From Mycolicibacterium sp. MU0050 (GTDB lineage: Bacteria; Actinomycetota; Actinomycetes; Mycobacteriales; Mycobacteriaceae), in assembly GCF_963378085.1 (NCBI RefSeq), contig NZ_OY726395.1, forward strand, positions 3,906,001 through 3,970,000: a DNA stretch of 64,000 nucleotides, given 5' to 3'. The stretch's first letter is position 1, and each line of letters begins with the position of its first letter. The translations under genes and the position numbers were made by a program. The notes below the pieces were generated by a model. It made no database searches, was not told the origin of the DNA, and saw nothing but the letters and a program-made list of their open reading frames with translations. Below, in pieces: positions 34,761-43,093 of the stretch.

Positions 34761-37529
34761 CTAGTCGCCGGGCGATTTCGGGTCGAGCAGCTGGGCCAGG
34801 TGGATGCCGCGACGATCGGTGAGGTCGGCCAGCTGGGTGCGGCACGAATAGCCGTCCGCCAGGATCCTGGTCTGCGGCGCGGCCGCCGCGACGGCGGGCC
34901 GCAACTCCAGGTCGGCGATGGCCACCGACACCTCGTGGTGCCCCCGCTCCACCCCGAAGTTCCCGGCCAGGCCGCAACACCCGCCGAGGCGTTGCACCTG
35001 GGCTCCGGTCCCGGCCAGCAGCGCCGCGTCGGTGTCCCAACCCAGCACCGAGTGGTGGTGGCAATGCGGCTGGGCCACAAGGGTTTCCCCGCTGAGATCG
35101 GGCGGTTCCCAGCCCCGGGCAACCAGGAGCTCGGCCAGGGTGCGGGTGCGCCGGGCCACCGGATCGGCGACCGCACCCAGCAGTTCGGCGGCATCCGAGC
35201 GCAGCACCGCCGTGCACGACGGTTCGATCCCGACGATCGGGAGGTCGGTGGCGTTCAGCTCGGCGACCGTGCGGCCCAGGACCTTTCGGGCGGCGTCGAG
35301 TTGGCCGGTGGAAATCCACGTCAACGCGCAGCAGCGCTGTTTCGCGGTGAGCACCGGCGCATACCCGGCGGCCTCCAGCACTCGCACGGCGGCCTGGCCG
35401 ACCTCCGGGGTGAAGTGGTTGGTGAAGGTGTCGACGAACAGCAGCACCGGGTCCCCCGCGGCCGCGGGCCGCCGGGCGAACCAGGAGCGGAACGTCTGCG
35501 GCGCGAACTCCGGGATGCGGCGCCGCCGATCCACCCCGGCCAGCGGCAGCGCCCGCGCCCCCACCCCGCGCAGGCCGGCGTTGGCCAACCGCGGTGCGGC
35601 GGCCGCCAGCTTGGCCCAGCGCGGCAGCCAGCCCAGCGAATAGTGTGCAGCCGGCCGCAGCCGGCGGCGGTAGCTCTGGTGCAGCACTTCGGCTTTCAGC
35701 GCCGCCATGTCGACCCCGGTGGGACAGTCGGACAGGCAGCCCTTGCACGACAGACACAGGTCCAGCGCCTCGTGCACCTCCTGGGCGCGCCAACCGCCGG
35801 TCACCACCGTGCCGTTGATCATCTCCTGCAGCACGCGGGCCCGCCCGCGGGTGGAGTCCTTCTCCTCCCCGGTGGCCCGGTAGGACGGGCACATCACCCC
35901 GCCGGTGGCGCTGTTGTCGGCGCGGCACTTGCCCACCCCCGTACAGCGGTGCACGGCCTGGGTGAAGTCGCCGTCGTCGTGTCGGTAGGCCAGCGCCAGG
36001 TCGCGGCGCAGGCTGGGCGCGGCGGGTTCGCGCAGGTCGGCGTCGAACGGCCGGGGGTCGACGAGGACCCCCGGGTTCAGGACGTGTTGCGGATCGAACA
36101 CCGCCTTGACGGCCGCGAACAGGTCGATGGCTTCCGGCGGGTACATCATCGGCAGCAGCGCACTGCGTGCGCGACCGTCGCCGTGCTCGCCCGACAGCGA
36201 CCCGCCGTAGCTGGCCACCAGGGTGGCCGCGGCCAGCAGAAACTCCCGAAAGATGTTGGTGCCGCCGGGTTTCTGCAGCGGAAAGTCGATCCGGATGTGC
36301 AGGCAGCCGTCGCCGAAGTGACCGTAGGGCAGGCCGGTGAGCCCGTACTCGGTCAGCAGCGCGTCGAAGTCGCGCAGGTAGCTGCCGAGCCGATCCGGCG
36401 GCACCGCGGCGTCCTCCCACCCGGCGTGCGCGGGCAGCCCGGCGGGGCTGCGACTGGACAGCCCGGCGCCGTCGGCCCGGATCCGCCACAGCGCGGCGGC
36501 CTGCGCCCGGTCGGGGACCACCCGGGCGGCCAGCGCCCCGCAGTCCGCCTCGACCCGCTGGGCCCGCACCAACGTCTCGGCCAGGTCGTCGCCGGTGATC
36601 TCGACGAACAGCCACGCCGCCCCCGCCGGCAGCGGCGGGACCGCCTGCGGCCCGTGTTTGGCCCGCACCACGTCGACGATGCGCGAGTCGATGCCCTCGC
36701 ACGCCACCGGGCGGTGCGTGAGCACCTGCGGTGTCGCCTCCCCCGCCGCGGCGATGTCGGGATAGCCCAGGACCACCAGCACCCGGTGGGCCGGCTCGGC
36801 GACCAACGCCACGGTGGCCTCGGTGACCACGGCCAGCGTGCCCTCGCTGCCCACCAGCAACCGGGCGATGTCGAAACCCCGTTCGGGCACCAGGTTTTCC
36901 AGTCCGTAGCCGGAGACCTGGCGGCTGAAGCGACCGAACTGAGTGCGCAGCATCGCCAGGTTCGCGGTGGCGATCCGCTGCAGCCCCGCGCGCAGCGACG
37001 CCGCGTGCAACGGATCGCCGGCACCGGTGACCCCGCGCAGACTCACCACGTTGTCGCTGGTGCGGCCGTATCCCAGCGCCCGGGTGCCGCAGGCGTTGTT
37101 GCCGACCATGCCGCCGATCGTGCACCGCGACGACGACGACGGGTCCGGCCCGAACCGCAGCCCCGCCGCGGCGACGTGGCGCTGCAGCGTCTCCTGGATC
37201 ACGCCGGGTTCGACGGTGGCGACCGCGGCGTCCGGATCGACCGCGAGCACGCGATTGAGGTGGCGGCTGAAGTCGAGCACCAGGCCGGTGCCCACGGCGT
37301 TGCCCGCGATGGACGTGCCGGCGCCCCGGGCGGTCAGCGGCACTCCCTCGGCGCGGCAGACCGCCAGCGCGGCGGCCACCTCGTCGACGTGCCGGGGGCG
37401 CGCCACCACCAGCGGCGGCACCCGGTACAGGGAGGCGTCGGTGGAGTACGCCGCGCGCGTCGTGGTGTCGGTGAGCACGTCGGACACCCCGGCGCGGCGC
37501 AGCAGCGTCGCGAAGCTCGCCGGGTCCAT
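34761..37529 (-). CDS. Fused FAD-linked oxidase and Fe-S oxidoreductase (D-2-hydroxyacid dehydrogenase type)
   Basis: 922 residues. The N-terminal half is a PCMH FAD-binding oxidase (GAGTSIAGNAVGTGLVLDFSRHLN, then the C-terminal cap with HFGDGCLHIRIDFPL and SGEHGDGRARSALLP). The C-terminal half has a bacterial 4Fe-4S pair (RCTGVGKCRADN with MCPSY, then CLSCKGCLSDCP) and two CCG motifs (RCCALTW, GCCGLAGNFG). The layout is that of GlcD/GlcF-like fusions oxidising D-lactate, glycolate or D-2-hydroxyglutarate and feeding electrons to the quinone pool. ATG 37529 (7 bases after a -10) is preferred over ATG 37538, which lies inside the operator. Divergent from its GntR regulator. Confidence 0.88.
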   Translation of the reverse strand: MDPASFATLLRRAGVSDVLTDTTTRAAYSTDASLYRVPPLVVARPRHVDEVAAALAVCRAEGVPLTARGAGTSIAGNAVGTGLVLDFSRHLNRVLAVDPDAAVATVEPGVIQETLQRHVAAAGLRFGPDPSSSSRCTIGGMVGNNACGTRALGYGRTSDNVVSLRGVTGAGDPLHAASLRAGLQRIATANLAMLRTQFGRFSRQVSGYGLENLVPERGFDIARLLVGSEGTLAVVTEATVALVAEPAHRVLVVLGYPDIAAAGEATPQVLTHRPVACEGIDSRIVDVVRAKHGPQAVPPLPAGAAWLFVEITGDDLAETLVRAQRVEADCGALAARVVPDRAQAAALWRIRADGAGLSSRSPAGLPAHAGWEDAAVPPDRLGSYLRDFDALLTEYGLTGLPYGHFGDGCLHIRIDFPLQKPGGTNIFREFLLAAATLVASYGGSLSGEHGDGRARSALLPMMYPPEAIDLFAAVKAVFDPQHVLNPGVLVDPRPFDADLREPAAPSLRRDLALAYRHDDGDFTQAVHRCTGVGKCRADNSATGGVMCPSYRATGEEKDSTRGRARVLQEMINGTVVTGGWRAQEVHEALDLCLSCKGCLSDCPTGVDMAALKAEVLHQSYRRRLRPAAHYSLGWLPRWAKLAAAAPRLANAGLRGVGARALPLAGVDRRRRIPEFAPQTFRSWFARRPAAAGDPVLLFVDTFTNHFTPEVGQAAVRVLEAAGYAPVLTAKQRCCALTWISTGQLDAARKVLGRTVAELNATDLPIVGIEPSCTAVLRSDAAELLGAVADPVARRTRTLAELLVARGWEPPDLSGETLVAQPHCHHHSVLGWDTDAALLAGTGAQVQRLGGCCGLAGNFGVERGHHEVSVAIADLELRPAVAAAAPQTRILADGYSCRTQLADLTDRRGIHLAQLLDPKSPGD

Positions 37530-37531
37530 TC

Positions 37532-37561
37532 GTAGCATGCTACACGCCGGTAGCATGCTAC
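37532..37561. promoter_or_regulatory. Tandem GntR operators overlapping two divergent leaderless promoters
   Basis: The 12-base palindrome GTAGCATGCTAC occurs perfectly twice, at 37532-37543 and 37550-37561, 18 bases apart, in a 41-base divergent gap. The first contains the minus-strand -10 TAGCAT (37542-37537), 7 bases before the dehydrogenase ATG. The second overlaps the plus-strand -10 TACGTT (37559-37564), 6 bases before the GntR GTG. A repressor bound at both would shut both genes. Sequence match and position are seen; the GntR assignment is inferred from family habit. Confidence 0.82.
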
Positions 37562-37570
37562 GTTGGCACT

Positions 37571-38272
37571 GTGGCGCAGGGACTCGAACTGCCACCGCTG
37601 GAACCCCAGGGCCGCCGGATGGAGGCCGTGGTGGCGGCGGTGCGGGCGGCGATCGACGAAGGGCGGATGCGGCCCGGCGTGCGTTACTCCGTCTACCAAC
37701 TCGCCGAATCGCTCGGCGTCTCCCGCACCCCCGTCCGCGAGGCCCTACTGCGCCTCGAAGAGGTCGGACTGATCGAATTCCAAGCGCGGCAAGGCTTTCA
37801 GATCCTGGTACCGCGCGCCTCCGACATCGAGGACATCTTCGCGGTGCGACTGGCACTCGAGCTGCCGGCGGTGCGCGCGGTGGCCGACAGCGGCGCCGGG
37901 GCAGACCGCCTGGCACGGCAGCGCGAGCTGATGACGGCCGCGGCCCGGGCCGGCGACGAACGCGCCTTCGTCCAACACGACCAGGGGCTACACGACCTGA
38001 TCCTGGAACTCGCCGGCAACGCCCGCGCACGGGCGATCGTCCGGAGCCTGCGCGAGACCACGCGACTGCTCGGCGCCGCCACGGCCGAGAAGACCCGCAC
38101 CCTGCTCGACATCGACGCCGAGCATGCGCCGATCGTGGCCGCACTACTGGCGCAGGATTCCGACGCGGCCGAGGCCGCGATGCGCGCACACCTCGAGAAC
38201 ACCGGAAAACTACTGGTGGGACAGGCCCGACGGGAAGAGGAGGCCGCCGCCACCGACTCTGCCATGTACTAG
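37571..38272 (+). CDS. GntR/FadR-type (FCD) transcriptional regulator
   Basis: 233 residues. N-terminal winged HTH (residues ~15-85): VAAVRAAIDEGRMRPGVRYSVYQLAESLGVSRTPVREALLRLEEVGLIEFQARQGFQI. C-terminal FCD domain with the metal-ligand pattern: Asp in LHD, His in DAEHAPIVAALLAQDSDAAEAAMRAHLENT. FCD regulators answer to organic acids, which suits the divergent 2-hydroxyacid dehydrogenase. GTG 37571 stands 6 bases after a -10. An inducing ligand such as D-lactate or glycolate is inference. Confidence 0.9.
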   Translation: MAQGLELPPLEPQGRRMEAVVAAVRAAIDEGRMRPGVRYSVYQLAESLGVSRTPVREALLRLEEVGLIEFQARQGFQILVPRASDIEDIFAVRLALELPAVRAVADSGAGADRLARQRELMTAAARAGDERAFVQHDQGLHDLILELAGNARARAIVRSLRETTRLLGAATAEKTRTLLDIDAEHAPIVAALLAQDSDAAEAAMRAHLENTGKLLVGQARREEEAAATDSAMY

Positions 38273-38275
38273 AAC

Positions 38276-38289
38276 TGGAACACGTTCTA
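38276..38289. promoter_or_regulatory. KstR-like operator overlapping the fadD8 promoter
   Basis: TGGAACACGTTCTA fits the published KstR consensus TNNAACNNGTTNNA at every fixed position. Flanking bases add an inverted repeat ACTAGAAC (38268-38275) and GTTCTAGT (38284-38291). The putative -10 TAGTGT (38288-38293) overlaps the box and is 7 bases before the fadD8 ATG. KstR represses cholesterol and lipid catabolism genes in mycobacteria; the regulator gene itself is not in this window. Confidence 0.65.
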
Positions 38290-38300
38290 GTGTGGGGATC

Positions 38301-39923
38301 ATGAGCGACGACCTGCTACGTCACCCCGTTCACTCCGGCCACCTGCTCATCGGTGCCCTCAAACGTCACCGGGACAGGCCGGTGCTGCACCTCGGCGACA
38401 CCACGCTCACCGGCGGCGAGCTGGCCGAGAAGATCAGTCAGTACGTCCAGGCCTTCGAAGCCCTCGGCGCGGGTTCGGTCGGCACCTCGGGGCTGCTGTC
38501 GCTGAACCGGCCCGAGGTGCTCATGATCACCAGCGCCGGCCAGACCCGGGGCTACCGGCGGTTGGCGCTGCACCCGCTGGGCTCGCTCGACGACCACGCC
38601 TACGTGCTGTCCGACTCCGGCGCCACCTCGCTGATCATCGACCCCAACCCGATGTTCACCGAACGCGCGATCGGCCTGATCGAGAAGGTCGATGCGCTGC
38701 GGCAGGTGCTCACCATCGGGCCGGTGCCGCAGCAGTTGGCCGACGCCGCGGCCAAGGCCGACGTCACCGTCGTCGACCTGACCGCCGAGGCCGCCAAGTA
38801 CCCGGCGCGCCCACTGGAGGCCGCCAACCTGGACCCCGGCCACGTCAGCGGTCTGTCCTACACCGGTGGCACCACCGGAAAGCCCAAGGGCGTCATGATG
38901 ACCACCCAGGCGACCACCACGATGACCACCATCCAGCTGGCCGAGTGGGAGTGGCCGGAGAATCCCCGCTTTCTGATGCTGACCCCGCTTTCGCACGCCG
39001 GCGCCGCCTACTTCCTGCCCACCCTGATCAAGGGCGGCGAGATGCACGTGATGGCCAAGTTCGATCCGGGCGAGGCGCTGCGCTACATCGAGGAACACAA
39101 GATCACCGCGACCTTCGTGGTTCCGGCGATGCTGTACGCCCTGATGGACCACCCGGATTCGCGCACCCGCGACCTGTCCTCGCTGGAAACGGTGTACTAC
39201 GGCGCCTCGGCGATCAACCCGGTCCGGTTGGCGGAGGCCATCTCCCGCTTCGGCAAGATCTTCGCGCAGAACTACGGGCAGTCCGAGGCGCCGATGGCCA
39301 TCTCGTATCTGGCCAAGAACGACCATGACGACAAGCGGCTGTCCTCCTGCGGGCGGCCCACGCTGTTCGCCCGGTGCGCGCTGCTCGACGCCGACGGAAA
39401 CCCCGTTCCCCAAGGCGAAGTCGGCGAGGTCTGCGTGTCGGGTCCGCTGCTCTCCGGCGGCTACCTGAACCTGCCGGAGGAGACCGCCAAGACCTTCGCC
39501 GACGGCTGGCTGCGCACCGGTGACATGGCGCGCGAAGACGAGGACGGCTTCTGGTTCATCGTCGACCGCGTCAAGGACATGATCGTCACCGGCGGCTTCA
39601 ACGTGTACCCGCGCGAGGTCGAGGACGTCATCGCCGAACATCCGGCGGTCGCCCAGGTCTGCGTCGTCGGCGCACCCGACGAGAAGTGGGGCGAGACCGT
39701 CACCGCGGTCGTCGTGCTGCGCGCCGACGCCGGCACCGACGAGGAATCGGTCGCCGCGATGACCGCCGAGATCCAGGCCGCCGTCAAGGAACGCAAGGGC
39801 TCGGTGCAGGTGCCCAAGCAGGTCGTCGTCGTCGACGCGCTGCCGCTGACCGGGCTGGGCAAGCCGGACAAGAAGGCCGTGCGGGCCCGGTTCTGGGAGG
39901 GCACCGAGCGCGCCGTCGGCTGA
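38301..39923 (+). CDS. fadD8: Acyl-CoA synthetase FadD8-like
   Basis: 540 residues, ANL superfamily. The P-loop-like A3 motif is SYTGGTTGKPKGVMMTT, the A5-type segment is NYGQSEAPMAISYL, A7-type GDMAREDEDGFWFIVDRVKDMIVTGGFNVYPREVEDVI, and the catalytic Lys lies in LPLTGLGKPDKKAVR. Position two genes from menC fits Rv0551c. ATG 38301 is leaderless behind TAGTGT (38288-38293) and the frame further upstream overlaps the GntR gene. The KstR-like box suggests a role in sterol or fatty-acid use. Confidence 0.88.
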   Translation: MSDDLLRHPVHSGHLLIGALKRHRDRPVLHLGDTTLTGGELAEKISQYVQAFEALGAGSVGTSGLLSLNRPEVLMITSAGQTRGYRRLALHPLGSLDDHAYVLSDSGATSLIIDPNPMFTERAIGLIEKVDALRQVLTIGPVPQQLADAAAKADVTVVDLTAEAAKYPARPLEAANLDPGHVSGLSYTGGTTGKPKGVMMTTQATTTMTTIQLAEWEWPENPRFLMLTPLSHAGAAYFLPTLIKGGEMHVMAKFDPGEALRYIEEHKITATFVVPAMLYALMDHPDSRTRDLSSLETVYYGASAINPVRLAEAISRFGKIFAQNYGQSEAPMAISYLAKNDHDDKRLSSCGRPTLFARCALLDADGNPVPQGEVGEVCVSGPLLSGGYLNLPEETAKTFADGWLRTGDMAREDEDGFWFIVDRVKDMIVTGGFNVYPREVEDVIAEHPAVAQVCVVGAPDEKWGETVTAVVVLRADAGTDEESVAAMTAEIQAAVKERKGSVQVPKQVVVVDALPLTGLGKPDKKAVRARFWEGTERAVG

Positions 39924-39932
39924 CGGGGTGGC

Positions 39933-41252
39933 TCAGTACTCCTGCAGGCTGTCGCGCAGGGTGGTGCCGGGGTAGCGGGTGCGGAACCGGCCGCGCCGCT
40001 GCAACTCCGGCACCAGCAGCTCGGTCATGTCGTTGAAGCAGCCCGGGGTGTCGGTGGCCAGCATCATGAACCCGTTGCAACCACCCTCGTCGATGTACTG
40101 CTCCATCTGGTCGGCCACATCCGCGGGCGTGCCGACCGCCACCGGGGCGCCCATCGACACCCCGTAGATCTGCGCCGCCTCGCGCACCGTCACCGGGGCA
40201 CCGTCCTTGGCCTCCAGGATCGCGTCGAACAATCCCCGGATGCCCTGCACATCGGCATCGACGACGTTGTCGTCGAGTCCCAGGGTGGAGAAGTCGAATC
40301 CGGTATGCCCCGACAAGATCCCCAACGCGCTTTCGATCTGGACCTTCTCCACGAACTCCGCATACCGGTCGTTGGCTCGCGACTTGTCCCGGTCGATGAC
40401 CGTCTGCAGCCCGTAGATCAGCTTCACCGACTCCGGATCGCGACCGTGGTTGTCCGCGCGGGTCCGGATGTCATCGGCATATGCCCGCATGCTCTTGGGC
40501 GTGGGGAAGATCCCGAACACCGACTCGGCATGCTTGGACGCGAACTCGCGACCCTGATCCGAGGACCCGGCCTGCCACAACACCGGCCGCTTCTGTGGCG
40601 AGGGCGCCACGAAATGCCGGCCCTTGGACTGGAAGAACTCACCCTGGAAATCGACCTCGCGCACCTTGGCCGGATCGGCGAACACACCGTTGTCCCGGTC
40701 ATAGACGATCGCGTCGTCATCCCAGGAATCCCAGAGCTGGTAGAGCAGCTGCAGGTACTCCTCGACCACCTCGTAGCGCTTGTCGCGCGGGGTCAGGTTC
40801 TCCTTGCCCATCGCCTGGAACTCGCTCTTGGAGTACGACGTGACGATGTTCCAGCCCACCCGGCCACCGGTCAGATGATCCAGCGTCGAGAGCTGCCGGG
40901 CCATCATGTACGGCGGCACAAAGGAAGTCGACAGCGTGATGCCGATACCCAGATGCTTGGTGAACGCCCCGATGATCGGCACGAGGCTGGCCGGTTCGTG
41001 CACCGGGCACTGCCCGGCGTATTTCACCACCGGATCCGAGCTGCCCTTGTAGGTGGTGTAGGGCGCCAACTCGTCGGCGATGAACATCGCGTCGAACAGC
41101 CCCCGCTCCATGGTGCGGCCCAGATCCCGCCAGAACTCCGGCCGCGACCAGTGATAGCCCACCTTGTCCCGCGGATGCGCCCACATGGTCGAGGCGTGAT
41201 TCATCACGCCGTGCTGGACGAATCCCAGCAGATGCATCTTCTTCTTGGTCAC
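39933..41252 (-). CDS. NtaA/DszA-type FMN-dependent monooxygenase (luciferase-like)
   Basis: 439 residues, bacterial-luciferase-like family of the NtaA/SnaA/DszA branch: HLLGFVQHGVMNHASTMWAHPRDK at the start, the long insert with WNIVTSYSKSEFQAMGKENLTPRDKRYEVVEEYLQLLYQLW, and RPVLWQAGSSDQGREFASKHAESVF, all typical. These enzymes use reduced FMN to oxidise substrates such as nitrilotriacetate or dibenzothiophene sulfone. GTG 41252 with AGGAG 6 bases upstream. The acyl-CoA-dehydrogenase-like gene upstream in the same direction is a common partner. Substrate unknown. Confidence 0.87.
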   Translation of the reverse strand: MTKKKMHLLGFVQHGVMNHASTMWAHPRDKVGYHWSRPEFWRDLGRTMERGLFDAMFIADELAPYTTYKGSSDPVVKYAGQCPVHEPASLVPIIGAFTKHLGIGITLSTSFVPPYMMARQLSTLDHLTGGRVGWNIVTSYSKSEFQAMGKENLTPRDKRYEVVEEYLQLLYQLWDSWDDDAIVYDRDNGVFADPAKVREVDFQGEFFQSKGRHFVAPSPQKRPVLWQAGSSDQGREFASKHAESVFGIFPTPKSMRAYADDIRTRADNHGRDPESVKLIYGLQTVIDRDKSRANDRYAEFVEKVQIESALGILSGHTGFDFSTLGLDDNVVDADVQGIRGLFDAILEAKDGAPVTVREAAQIYGVSMGAPVAVGTPADVADQMEQYIDEGGCNGFMMLATDTPGCFNDMTELLVPELQRRGRFRTRYPGTTLRDSLQEY

Positions 41253-41366
41253 GTGGAGCTCCTGGGGAATGAGGTGCGGAAGGCGCTATCAGCGCGACAG
41301 AGCCACGGCAGCTTCGCATATTCGGCCCCGGACTCCGACGTTTGCGATCAGCGTGAGTTTTAGCGG
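41253..41366. other. 114-base gap between the monooxygenase and the acyl-CoA-dehydrogenase remnant
   Basis: It contains the ribosome site of the monooxygenase (AGGAG about 6 bases before its GTG) and a small hairpin GCGCT-ATC-AGCGC near 41283-41295. I see no promoter, terminator or coding sequence with confidence. Confidence 0.4.
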
Positions 41367-42413
41367 CTACGCGGGGGTGCGCCGCTTGGGGACCGCGGTG
41401 CGGGTCGCGCGGTCGGCGGGCCGCACAGGAAAACGCAGGGTCGCCGCGACGGGAGGTTCGGGCGCGGGTGCCGACGGCTGCGTGGCGCACTCGCCGAGGG
41501 CGACCAACGCGCGCTCGGCGTGATACTGGCGGACATAGATCGACAGGTCCGCCACGCGTCGGGCATGGATCTCATTGCGGCACAGCTGCGCCGGATCCAG
41601 GGCGCGGCCCACCCGGGTGATGGTCTCGTCGGCCGCGCCGCCCACCGCGGCCCGCACCCGTCGCGCCAGCAGTTCACTGCGCCCCGCCTGATCGAAGGGA
41701 TCGGCGTCGATCTGCGCGGCGCTGGCGTCGAGCAGCGCCGCCGCAGCGGCCAGCGTGGCATCGACTGCGCCGAGGTGCGCCAGGGCGTGTTCCCCGGCAT
41801 CACCACCGGCCGCCAGTTCGTAGAGCGGTTCGGCGACGGCGCGGGCACCGCCGAACCAGCAGGCCGCCACCCCGATCGCCCGGTGCCAGAACCCCGGCCG
41901 GTTCCGGTAGCCGTCGGGCTCTCCCACGGGTGTCGCCACGGCATTGGTGAATCGGACAGCGCGGGTGTCGCTCCCGGCCATGCCGGGATTGGCCCATTCG
42001 CTGGGTAGCGCGCGCACCGTCGACTCCCACAATGACACCGCGAACAGTCCCTGGGTGCGGTCGGGATACCGGGCCGCGACCAGCGCATGGGTGCAGAACG
42101 ACGCTCCCGGGCACCACTGCTTGGTGCCGGTGAGGATCATCGCACCGTCCTCGGTGACGTCCGCGGTCACCGTGTCGTCGGAGTCCTCGGTGTCCCACAC
42201 CGCCCACAGCTGGCCGGCCTGCACCGGCTTACCGCCGAGTTCGTCCAGGATGGCCACCGCGTCCGCGTGGGACTTCGCGATCCGGGCAGCCGTCAGATCC
42301 TCCTGCGCCAGTTCGCGGAGCCGTTGTCAACGCCGCGCGGTGGCCCCCGAGCCGGGCAGCGGCACGTCCAGCTTGCCGCTGTCGAGCCAGTGCTTGACGA
42401 TCCCGGCGGTCAT
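41367..42413 (-). pseudogene. Acyl-CoA-dehydrogenase-like protein, broken by one in-frame TGA
   Basis: Two stretches in the same reading frame, 42413-42330 (MTAGIVKHWLDSGKLDVPLPGSGATARR) and 42326-41367 (QRLRELAQEDLTAARIAKSHADAVAILDELGG and on), are separated by a single TGA at 42327-42329. Joined, they give about 348 residues of an acyl-CoA-dehydrogenase-like fold: the middle domain (QLWAVWDTEDSD...GAMILTGTKQWCPGASFCTHALVAAR) and a C-terminal helical domain. A TGG to TGA change (Trp to stop) is the simplest history. It may be a real nonsense mutation, an error, or an alternative start at GTG 42257 giving only a truncated protein. It belongs with the monooxygenase as an FMN-linked oxidation pair. 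Confidence 0.8.
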
Positions 42414-42570
42414 AGCCGTTCCGCCCGGGGTCCTCTGCGCAGCGGTCCTGGGTGGCCGGACGACGGGGGACGCGACGTGAGCATGCCTGTTAGATAACCA
42501 ATTCGACGGGATTCCACACCTTTGCGCTGGCACCATGGAAGCGGCGTCGTCCTCGGGGTAAGGAGCACTC

Positions 42571-43026
42571 ATGGCCGAGCGGATCAAGCCACCGCGATGG
42601 TTGAAGCCCATGAACAAGGTCCTGATGGCGGCGGCCAGGACCGGCCTGCCCATCTTCGGCAAGGAGCGACCCGTCGTGCTGACGGTCCTCGGCCGCAAGA
42701 CCGGCAAGCCCCGATCGACGCCCATCACCCCGATGGAGGTCAACGGGCAGCGCTACGTGGTCGGCGGATTTCCGGGGGCCGACTGGGTTCGCAACGCGCA
42801 GGCCAATCCGGAGGCCCAGCTGACCCGCGGCCGGCAGACCGAACGTGTTCGGATGGTGGAGCTGTCGGTCGAGGAGGCCCGGCCGCTGCTGCGGCAGTTC
42901 CCGACGCTGGTGCCGACCGGGGTGGGATTCATGAAGGGCGCCGGGCTGATTACCGAGGGTCGCCCGGAGGAGTTCGAGGCGTTGGCGGGCCGGTGCTCGG
43001 TGTTCCGGTTCGACCCCGCCGACTGA
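42571..43026 (+). CDS. DUF385 deazaflavin-dependent nitroreductase-family protein
   Basis: 151 residues. F420-binding split-barrel (DUF385, Ddn-like): KERPVVLTVLGRKTGKPRSTPITPMEVNGQRYVVGGFPGADWVRNAQANPEAQLTRGRQ carries the GRxTG-type and NW/V-RN elements of the family. ATG 42571 has AAGGAG 5 bases upstream. It is divergent from the acyl-CoA-dehydrogenase remnant and about 70 bases before menB. Two more members occur near the right end of the window. Substrate unknown; quinone reduction or redox protection is inference. Confidence 0.85.
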   Translation: MAERIKPPRWLKPMNKVLMAAARTGLPIFGKERPVVLTVLGRKTGKPRSTPITPMEVNGQRYVVGGFPGADWVRNAQANPEAQLTRGRQTERVRMVELSVEEARPLLRQFPTLVPTGVGFMKGAGLITEGRPEEFEALAGRCSVFRFDPAD

Positions 43027-43080
43027 CCCTGCCGCGGTCCGTCGAGCGCGCCCCTGGGCGCAGCCCAATCCCCCGCGGGC

Positions 43081-43086
43081 TACCGT
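43081..43086 (+). promoter_or_regulatory. -10 element of menB, leaderless
   Basis: TACCGT is followed by 7 bases and then the menB GTG at 43094, with no Shine-Dalgarno sequence. This is the TANNNT-N6-7-RTG pattern of leaderless mycobacterial genes. No clear -35 is visible. Confidence 0.5.
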
Positions 43087-43093
43087 TCACTGC

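Noticed and set aside
34642..37535. Very long ORFs of 827 residues (minus) and 956 residues (plus) over the dehydrogenase gene
   Set aside because: Both are shadows of the real minus-strand frame; the translated products are low-complexity Arg/Gly/Ala and lack any domain.
41283..41295. Hairpin GCGCT-ATC-AGCGC as a terminator
   Set aside because: Short stem and no T-run on either strand.
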